From assembly GCA_002309875.1 (NCBI GenBank), contig DBYM01000041.1, positions 1 through 28,718 on the forward strand: DNA of 28,718 nt, given 5' to 3'. The DNA comes from Cyanobacteria bacterium UBA1186. GTDB taxonomy: Bacteria > Cyanobacteriota > Vampirovibrionia > Gastranaerophilales > Gastranaerophilaceae. Below, in pieces: positions 23,043 to 28,718 of this stretch (position 1 is its first letter; each line of letters opens with the position of its first letter). The notes under the pieces were generated by a model that saw only the letters and a list, made by a program, of their open reading frames with translations, did not search any database and was not told where the DNA came from. A program made the position numbers and the translations under genes.

Positions 23043-25028
23043 ATGAGCAAATATTTACTGGAAATCGGAGTGGAAGAACTGCCGTACAAGTTTATCCCAA
23101 TGGCTATAACTCAGTTGGAAGCAGGGTTTAAGTCATTTCTGAATGAAAATAATGTCGGGTATGACAATATTAAAGTTATGGCTACACCAAGACGTCTTGC
23201 CGTAATTATTGAAGGGCTTGCAAACTCACAGCCCGACCTTGAAAAAACCGTCAAAGGGCCGATTGCAAATGTTGCTTATGATGAAAATAAAAATCTTACC
23301 AAAGCGGGCGAAGGCTTTGCAAAGAAAAACGGAGTTGAACCAAAAGATTTATATATTGAAGACAATTACGTTTATGCAAAAATTTCTGTCAAAGGTAAAG
23401 ACACAAAAGAATTGCTGAAGGAAAACGTTCCCGTAATATTTTCAAAACTCCAGGGCCCTCACTTTATGAGATGGGGCGCAAATGACGTTAAATTTTCACG
23501 TCCGATAAGATGGGTGCTTTCAATTCTTGACGGAGAAGAAGTTAAAATCAGAATTATTGATAAAGATTCTTCGAACATTACAAACGGACACAGATTTTCA
23601 ACTCAAAATATTGTAATCAATAATCCTGATGAATATGTTGATAAACTGCGTGATGCCTATGTAATCGTTGATCAGGAAGAAAGAAAAAACAAAATTCTGG
23701 AAATTACAAACAAAGAAGCGGAAAAATTAAATGCGGTTACAAAAATTTCCGATGACCTGCTTGAAGAAGTTACATTCATTGTTGAATATCCCGTTGCGGT
23801 TGTCTGCAATTTTGACGAAGAATTCCTGACCATTCCGCAGGAAGTTGCCGTAACCGTTATGGAAACTCATCAGAGATACTTTGCTCTTTATAAAAAAGAA
23901 GACGGAAAATTAATAAACAAATTCGTCACAATTACAAACTATATCGGAAACGAGTTTGAAAATATCAAAGCGGGAAATCTGCGTGTAATTAAGGCAAGAC
24001 TTGACGATGCGGTATTCTTCTTCAACGAAGATACAAAAAAACCTCTTGCCGGTTATGTTGAAAACCTGAAGGGCATGACCTTCCAAAAAGGCATGGGCTC
24101 TGTTTATGACAAAACTCAGAGAATTATAAAACTTGCAGGAAAAATCAACCCGTCAGAATCCGTAAAAAGAACGGCTGAATTATGCAAAGCGGATTTGGCC
24201 ACAAGTCTTGTATTTGAATTTACCGAACTTCAGGGATTTATCGGCGCTGATTACGCAAGAGTTGCGGGCGAAAAACCCGAAGTTTGCGAAGGAATTAAGG
24301 AACACTACTTCCCTCTGAATGCTGAAAGCGAAACTGCCAAAGGTGTTGAAGGGCAGGTTGTAGGTATTGCGGACAAAATCGACACAATTTGTGCGGTTTT
24401 TGCCGCAGGCAAAAAACCGACAGGTTCTTCAGACCCGTTAGGAGTAAGACGTGCGGCATTAGGTATTATAAAAACCGTTTTGGAACATGGTCTGAAACTT
24501 GATTTATCAAAACTTATTGACGAAGCACTTGCACTTCTGCCGGTAAACGCTGACGTAAAATCCGACATTGAGGAATTTTTCGTACAAAGGCTCATAATTT
24601 TCTTGTCCGATACATACAAAAAAGAAGTTTTGGAAGCATGCGCAGGAATAAATCCATGCCATGACCTTTGCGATTATCTGGAAAGAGTAAAGGCTGTTTC
24701 AACGCTGAATGACACTAAATTGGTTGAAAATGCAAACAGAGTTTTAAGAATTCTCAAGGAGAGCGTAAATACAGGAATTAATGAAGCATTGTTCAGTTAT
24801 GATGCCGAAAAAAATCTTTACAAAGAAATGCAGAAAGTTTTATTTAACGGCAATTATTCCGATTATCTAAAAGCCTTGTCAGGTCTGAATTCTGCTGTTA
24901 CAAAATTCTTTGAAGACGTACTCGTAATGGATAATGATGAAAAAATTAAAAACAACCGTTTGGCACTATTGTCCGAACTCAAAAATAAGTATATAATACT
25001 AACAGACTTCTCGAAAATAGGAGTATAG
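23043..25028 (+). CDS. glyS: Glycyl-tRNA synthetase beta subunit GlyS
   Basis: Binds tRNA(Gly) for the alpha2beta2 bacterial synthetase. 661 residues, near the usual 690. The N-terminus LLEIGVEELPYKFIPMA is standard, as are ATPRRLAV (47-54), FMRWG (near 141), ETHQRYFALYKK (near 279-290) and KADLATSLVFEFTELQG; the HD-like region is followed by a C-terminal anticodon-binding-type domain with LKESVNTGINEAL and NRLALLSELKNKY. The alpha subunit gene glyQ is not in the window. The ATG has GGAG nine bases upstream and TATAAT at 23003. Confidence 0.97.
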   Translation: MSKYLLEIGVEELPYKFIPMAITQLEAGFKSFLNENNVGYDNIKVMATPRRLAVIIEGLANSQPDLEKTVKGPIANVAYDENKNLTKAGEGFAKKNGVEPKDLYIEDNYVYAKISVKGKDTKELLKENVPVIFSKLQGPHFMRWGANDVKFSRPIRWVLSILDGEEVKIRIIDKDSSNITNGHRFSTQNIVINNPDEYVDKLRDAYVIVDQEERKNKILEITNKEAEKLNAVTKISDDLLEEVTFIVEYPVAVVCNFDEEFLTIPQEVAVTVMETHQRYFALYKKEDGKLINKFVTITNYIGNEFENIKAGNLRVIKARLDDAVFFFNEDTKKPLAGYVENLKGMTFQKGMGSVYDKTQRIIKLAGKINPSESVKRTAELCKADLATSLVFEFTELQGFIGADYARVAGEKPEVCEGIKEHYFPLNAESETAKGVEGQVVGIADKIDTICAVFAAGKKPTGSSDPLGVRRAALGIIKTVLEHGLKLDLSKLIDEALALLPVNADVKSDIEEFFVQRLIIFLSDTYKKEVLEACAGINPCHDLCDYLERVKAVSTLNDTKLVENANRVLRILKESVNTGINEALFSYDAEKNLYKEMQKVLFNGNYSDYLKALSGLNSAVTKFFEDVLVMDNDEKIKNNRLALLSELKNKYIILTDFSKIGV

Positions 25029-25167
25029 AAGAGAGAAAAATCGTTTAAACAGGCATTTTTAGGCCATAATTGTAAACATTTGTAACAACTTTTCAGAAAT
25101 GAGTAAATTTTAATCTTCACCAAACTTTAATATGGTACAAGTGAAGGTGAAGTGAAAGAAGGACATT
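25029..25167. other. Intergenic region between glyS and the 25168 gene
   Basis: AT-rich, without terminator. An inverted repeat CTTCACC (25115-25121) with GGTGAAG (25146-25152) flanks a TATGGT -10-like element, so a regulator could act here; evidence is weak. Confidence 0.3.
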
Positions 25168-25464
25168 ATGTTTAAGTTTTTTAAGTCAATTAAAGAATCA
25201 ATGAATCCGAAAGCAAACCTTTTGACTTTTTCCGAAAATCAAAAGTTTGTAAATGAGGATTATATTAAGTCTCTGTCAGGAACAGAACTTAAAATAAGAT
25301 CTGACGAACAAAGGCTGGAAGCAATGGTCAGACAACAACTGAAAGAAGAATTCCCGAATATCGAAAAGAGTTCTTCCTACGACTTACTTGTTGATGCAGT
25401 CATTCACAATTACAAGTCAAAACAGCTTCAGGCCACAGATGATGCTTCTGTAAAAGCAGATTAA
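25168..25464 (+). CDS. Small unknown helical protein, 98 residues
   Basis: A 98-residue protein rich in Lys, Glu, Ser and Gln, with a basic amphipathic N-terminus (MFKFFKSIKESMNPKANLL) and a helical middle; no signal peptide or membrane segment. I recognise no family. The ATG follows AGAAGGA, a good SD. It has its own strong terminator, so it is probably a stand-alone gene. Nothing around it suggests a role. Confidence 0.65.
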   Translation: MFKFFKSIKESMNPKANLLTFSENQKFVNEDYIKSLSGTELKIRSDEQRLEAMVRQQLKEEFPNIEKSSSYDLLVDAVIHNYKSKQLQATDDASVKAD

Positions 25465-25485
25465 AATCATCAAAAACTACACTAC

Positions 25486-25529
25486 AAATTAAAAACCCGA
25501 AAGCCAAAAGCCCAGGGTTTTTAATTTTT
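25486..25529 (+). terminator. Rho-independent terminator
   Basis: AAATTAAAAACCC (25486-25498) pairs perfectly with GGGTTTTTAATTT (25515-25527), a 13-bp stem over a 16-nt loop, with T-rich ending. It ends the 98-residue gene. Confidence 0.85.
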
Positions 25530-25613
25530 GTAACAAACTTCATAAATTCAGGCAATATCCCGGGAAAAAATGTTTTTATAAACATGTAGAATTCTATATG
25601 AAGGAATAGTGAA

Positions 25614-26426
25614 GTGGTAAGGAGTGTAAATAACACTTACAACTATAACGGGAATACCTATGTGCGCAGAAATGAAAAAGATGCGCTTGTAGGCTTCTAT
25701 TTGGCATCTGCCGCTTCCGCAGTTTTATTCAAACTGCTCCCTTCTTTTTCAAATCCGTTTGAAAAGCAAATGCTCAGAGAGCATGCCAACAATTATCTTT
25801 ATCGTGACTATTTTGACAGAGCCGTGGAACAATCGGGATTGCTGCAAAAAGGTCTGCAGGTTGAACATCTTGCCTTCAGTCCGCAGGAAGGAGCAGCACT
25901 TCGGGACGGATTTGCCGTTGCAGATGCGGAAATTAAAGCCGGATTAAACGCCTGTTATGAGCCAAAATTGAAAACCATAAGGCTTAACAAAGATAAGGCG
26001 ACAATTACGGGATTTCATGAACTCGGGCATGCCGTTAATCACCTCTCGAGTAAATTCGGGAAAGTCCTCCAAAAACTCCGTGTCCCCGGATATGTAATTT
26101 CCGGGTTAATGGCCTCAATTGCAACTTTTTCAAGACCGAAACCGAAAGATGCACCAAGAAATGCTTTGGATTGGGTTTTGGACAACTGTACAACCATAGC
26201 GGTTGCGGGCATGCTTCCTACCGTTGCCGAAGAAGCAATGGCAAGTTATAAAGGAATAAAACTTGCCAAAACCGTAGGTCTTTCCGAGCCTTTGGTTAAA
26301 AACCTGAAAAAATTCTACGGAAAAGCCCTGCTGAGTTATGCGGGTTATGCCACAGTTACGGGGCTTGCCGTTTATTCTATGAGCAAAATTATGGAAATCT
26401 TTACAAGACCTAAGAAAATAAGTTAA
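25614..26426 (+). CDS. Membrane protein with HELGH zinc-protease motif
   Basis: 270 residues. The N-terminal 20 are Tyr/Asn-rich (NNTYNYNGNTYV). Hydrophobic segments lie at about 27-42, 158-172, 191-205 and 238-255. The zinc-binding motif HExxH is at 135-139 (FHELGHAVNH), and PTVAEEAMAS (202-211) supplies E206/E207 as possible third ligand, in the style of membrane zincins such as M48. Family assignment beyond zincin is not possible by eye. The start is GTG at 25614 with AAGGAAT upstream. It converges with the 26423 gene, their TAA stops overlapping (TTAA). A role in cleaving membrane or envelope proteins is inference from the motif. Confidence 0.7.
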   Translation: MVRSVNNTYNYNGNTYVRRNEKDALVGFYLASAASAVLFKLLPSFSNPFEKQMLREHANNYLYRDYFDRAVEQSGLLQKGLQVEHLAFSPQEGAALRDGFAVADAEIKAGLNACYEPKLKTIRLNKDKATITGFHELGHAVNHLSSKFGKVLQKLRVPGYVISGLMASIATFSRPKPKDAPRNALDWVLDNCTTIAVAGMLPTVAEEAMASYKGIKLAKTVGLSEPLVKNLKKFYGKALLSYAGYATVTGLAVYSMSKIMEIFTRPKKIS

Positions 26427-27391
26427 TTTGACAATTTTTCAACTTCTTTTCCGTCTTTATCCATAAGTTTTATATCTTCTCTGACTCCGTCTTTGTAATC
26501 GGCAACAACCGTAGCCTGAAGTTCGTAGTCTTTATTATAAATCTGTTCTTTGTTTTTCGTACCGTCGGATATTTCACTGATAATCGTTATTCCGTCATTT
26601 TTGTCCGCATTATAATATGTAAATCTTGAAATTTCGGCTCCGTCATAATTTGCGGAAACACTCATTTCAGTATTACCTTCATGGTCATAGAATATATGTT
26701 CTTTTCGGAAATTAGACTCGTTTTCAACCGTTTCCTTCATAATCGAAATCGTTTTCCCTTTTCCGTCCTTCATCTCATATTTAACAGGCTCTTTTTCGTC
26801 ATAATTCCATGTTTCTTCAAATTTTATTTTATTCTTCTTTTCGTAAACAATATGTTTAAGAGGTCTGTTTGGCTCTACGGACGTATCAAACTCCCAAAAG
26901 TCTCCGTCAGAAGTAACAGCATTTGCGGTTTCACCGTCTTCACCCGTATAACCTTTCCGCTTGTATGTGATATTTCCGTCTGATGAAATATGTGCAAATT
27001 CAAGATTGTGTCTTGAATACGTATCACCTTCGCTTACAGGGTTTTGAAGAATTATATCAACCTCTTTGTTATGGTCATTATATTTGAGGTAATAAAAGCC
27101 CTGAGCCGTTTCAAGAATTTCATCAACCGACTGTTTAATCTTTGGCGGAAGTTTTGAAATATCCACAATTGAAATCAAGGGCAGGTTATATGGTGTATTG
27201 GAATACAAATCGGATTTTATTTCAGGTTCTTTCTGTTCCGTCTGAGATTTTGTCTGAACAGGCTTTTTGTCCTGATTTTCAACGGAATTTAAGATTTTTT
27301 CTCCGCTTTTGTTCAGGCAAAACATGCATGCTCCGGTTGCAACAATGACTACCGCAAGAAAAATCCATAAAAATGAATTTTTGTTTACCAT
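26423..27391 (-). CDS. Membrane-anchored protein with YD/MORN-like repeats
   Basis: 322 residues: N-terminal membrane helix (about 8-27, SFLWIFLAVVIVATGACMFC), a Lys/Glu/Gln-rich linker (30-62), then a beta-rich extracytoplasmic region. From about 170 onward, irregular repeats carry YD/YN-G-type turns: NYDEKEPVKYEMKDGKG, FYDHEGNTEMSVSANYDG, YNADKNDG and the final MDKDGKEVEK, like RHS/YD or MORN-type beta repeats. I do not know the family. The ATG follows AAGGAT. It is a single gene on the minus strand, divergent from nanE. It could be a surface-binding or structural protein. Confidence 0.7.
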   Translation of the reverse strand: MVNKNSFLWIFLAVVIVATGACMFCLNKSGEKILNSVENQDKKPVQTKSQTEQKEPEIKSDLYSNTPYNLPLISIVDISKLPPKIKQSVDEILETAQGFYYLKYNDHNKEVDIILQNPVSEGDTYSRHNLEFAHISSDGNITYKRKGYTGEDGETANAVTSDGDFWEFDTSVEPNRPLKHIVYEKKNKIKFEETWNYDEKEPVKYEMKDGKGKTISIMKETVENESNFRKEHIFYDHEGNTEMSVSANYDGAEISRFTYYNADKNDGITIISEISDGTKNKEQIYNKDYELQATVVADYKDGVREDIKLMDKDGKEVEKLSN

Positions 27392-27461
27392 ATCCTTAAC
27401 CTCTTTTAATTAACATTATAGTTACGAAACTTAATATCCGCAACATGAAATTTTTATAAAT

Positions 27462-27469
27462 GTTAAAAT
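27462..27469 (+). promoter_or_regulatory. Extended -10 giving a leaderless nanE mRNA
   Basis: TGT followed by TAAAAT (27464-27469), with no recognisable -35. The -10 ends 6 nt before the ATG, so the expected start is the A of ATG 27476. No SD is present upstream. Confidence 0.45.
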
Positions 27470-27475
27470 TATTCT

Positions 27476-28159
27476 ATGACTATCATAAACGATATTAAGG
27501 GAAAAGTTATAGTATCTTCTCAGGCAATGCCCAATGAGCCTTTTTACGATGAAAAATGCATGCTTGCAATGATGAAATCAGTCATAAACGGAGGAGCAGA
27601 ATTTCTGCGCGTCGCAGGTGCAAGAGACGTAAAAAACGCAAAGGCTTTGGGAGCGGTTGTTATCGGTTTGACAAAGCCCGAAAAACTTCCCGAAAATTGG
27701 CGGAGTGTAGTTTATATAACTCCTACATTAAAAGAGGTTGAGGAACTCATTCGGGCGGGTACCGATATTATTGCTTTTGACGGGACTTCAAGACCGAGAA
27801 ATAACTGCACACTGAAAGATATTATTGAAAAAATTCATCAGGCAGGCAGGCTTGCAATGGCCGATATTTCTACTTTTGAAGAAGGAATAAATTGTGCGGA
27901 ACTCGGTGCGGATATAATTTCGACAACCCTTGCGGGATATACCGACGAATCGGGTGAAGCAACCGAAACCCCTGATTTCGGACTTCTTGAAAAACTTGTT
28001 AAAGCACTTAACAAGCCCGTAATACTTGAAGGCAGAATTTGGACTCCCGAAGATGTAAAAAAAGGGTTTGAACTTGGTGCGCATTCTGTCGTAATAGGCT
28101 CGGCCATAACAAGGCCTCAGTTAATAGTTAAAAGATTTATGGAGTATAAAAATGCGTAG
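27476..28159 (+). CDS. nanE: N-acylglucosamine/N-acetylmannosamine-6-phosphate 2-epimerase NanE
   Basis: Converts ManNAc-6-phosphate to GlcNAc-6-phosphate in sialic acid and amino-sugar use. 227 residues, the usual TIM-barrel length. Family blocks are SSQAMPNEPFYDE (14-26), VVYITPTLKEVEEL, DIIAFDGTSRPRNN, the STTLAGYTDESG segment, and EGRIWTPED and VVIGSAITRP. Catalytic Lys (in VIGLTK) and Glu (in LEGRI) are present. The RVAGARD stretch differs from the common RANGV/D motif. The start has no SD, consistent with leaderless translation. It overlaps the ROK kinase gene by 8 nt, which fits the same pathway. Confidence 0.88.
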   Translation: MTIINDIKGKVIVSSQAMPNEPFYDEKCMLAMMKSVINGGAEFLRVAGARDVKNAKALGAVVIGLTKPEKLPENWRSVVYITPTLKEVEELIRAGTDIIAFDGTSRPRNNCTLKDIIEKIHQAGRLAMADISTFEEGINCAELGADIISTTLAGYTDESGEATETPDFGLLEKLVKALNKPVILEGRIWTPEDVKKGFELGAHSVVIGSAITRPQLIVKRFMEYKNA

Positions 28160-28718
28160 AGCATTAGCATTTGATATAGGCGGAACGAAAATATACAGTA
28201 CAATAATTGATGAAACGGGTAAATTGACGGAAGAGCCCGTTAAATTCCCGACGCCTAAAGATATTGACGGAATTAAAGAAATCCTCCGCAGTCAGATAAA
28301 AAAATATGAAGACGAAGTTGATGTTATTGCTATTGCGACGGCAGGGGCCGTCAACAACGAAAATACCGCAGTTATAGGCTCTACGGGCAATTTGGTCGAA
28401 GGGTATTACACAATAGATTTTCAAAGTCTATCGAGAAAACCCGTTTTTCTTGAGAACGACGCAAATGCGGCTGCATGGGCAGAATATAAAATCGGTGCGT
28501 CAAAAGGTTCAAAAGTTTCCGTTATGCTTACTCTCGGAACAGGGGTAGGCGGAGGAATAATTATTAATGACAAAATTCTGAAGGGTAAATCGGGTGCTGC
28601 GGGAGAAATGCACTTTAAGATGTTTCCCGACCACAGAAGAAAATGTTCATGCGGCAGTTGGGACTGCTATGAGGCATACGCTTCAGGAACTGCATTAAAA
28701 ATTACCGCAGAGGAAATG
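28152..28718 (+). CDS. nanK: ROK-family sugar kinase, ManNAc kinase likely (3' end cut by window)
   Basis: The first 189 residues are visible. ATP loop FDIGGTKI (7-14), the sugar-binding ENDANAAAWAEY with catalytic Asp, and LGTGVGGG are typical ROK. The zinc-binding motif appears as CSCGSWDCYEAYASG. The zinc-ligating GExGH reads GEMHFK, with His one residue closer, a departure. NanK is preferred because of nanE, but glucokinase and related ROK sugar kinases are possible. It overlaps nanE by 8 nt, so both are translated from one mRNA. Confidence 0.8.
   Translation, partial: MRRALAFDIGGTKIYSTIIDETGKLTEEPVKFPTPKDIDGIKEILRSQIKKYEDEVDVIAIATAGAVNNENTAVIGSTGNLVEGYYTIDFQSLSRKPVFLENDANAAAWAEYKIGASKGSKVSVMLTLGTGVGGGIIINDKILKGKSGAAGEMHFKMFPDHRRKCSCGSWDCYEAYASGTALKITAEEM

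Overview
The window is AT-rich bacterial chromosome, tightly packed with short operons on both strands. Most genes have purine-rich Shine-Dalgarno (SD) sites. There is no rRNA, tRNA, CRISPR array, transposase, integrase or phage gene. The best guess for the source is an uncultured gut member of Gastranaerophilales (Vampirovibrionia, formerly Melainabacteria, the non-photosynthetic sisters of Cyanobacteria). The basis is the low GC, the mix of a type IV pilus/type II secretion machine with motAB, a separate GlyS beta subunit, an amino-sugar pair (nanE plus a ROK kinase), and several small proteins with Tyr/Asn-rich N-termini that match no widespread family I know. This is inference; no marker gene settles it.

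Layout. 1-1933 (minus): a 3'-truncated mnmA, whose second catalytic Cys is a Tyr, and nadA, which starts at TTG behind a promoter with an inverted repeat at the predicted transcription start. 1950-3659: a secreted von Willebrand A (VWA) protein and a divergent unknown helical protein. 3662-5868 (minus): an operon of an unknown Gly-rich membrane protein, mazG, a secreted parvulin and a DUF486 membrane protein. 5987-7249 (plus): thrB and an unannotated 57-residue gene whose SD lies in an inverted repeat. 7246-8904 (minus): a membrane-anchored TPR protein. 9033-9617: a small secreted protein with a leaderless-looking promoter.

9795-16723 (plus) is the main machine: a PilP/GspC-like inner-membrane protein, a secretin, a GspE/PilB ATPase and a GspF/PilC platform protein, in the order C-D-E-F of type II secretion operons, followed by a small conserved-looking gene and an SDR oxidoreductase. 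A terminator and a G-rich 12-bp tandem repeat separate this from 16964-18397, an apparently self-regulated envelope-stress or metal-sensing cassette: a zinc-finger anti-sigma factor, an ECF sigma factor and a Spy/CpxP/CnrX-like LTxxQ periplasmic protein, behind a promoter that looks ECF-dependent.

18432-19556 (minus): a protein with a repetitive Pro/Asn-rich N-terminus and HEAT-like C-terminus. 19674-22112 (minus): motA-motB plus an unknown RNase H-like protein, in overlapping frames; MotB carries about 100 extra charged C-terminal residues. 22267-25028 (plus): ispD and glyS. 25168-26426: two unknowns, one a multi-pass membrane protein with an HELGH zinc-protease motif. 26423-27391 (minus): a membrane-anchored protein with YD/MORN-like repeats. 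27476-28718 (plus): nanE, leaderless in appearance, overlapping a ROK-family sugar kinase cut by the window edge.

The most system-like candidates are the ECF/anti-sigma/LTxxQ cassette with its putative self-promoter, the C-D-E-F secretion/pilus operon with its two-gene tail, the motAB operon with an extended MotB and an unexplained third gene, and the membrane zincin. Each is assembled from recognisable families; none can be called new from sequence reading alone.
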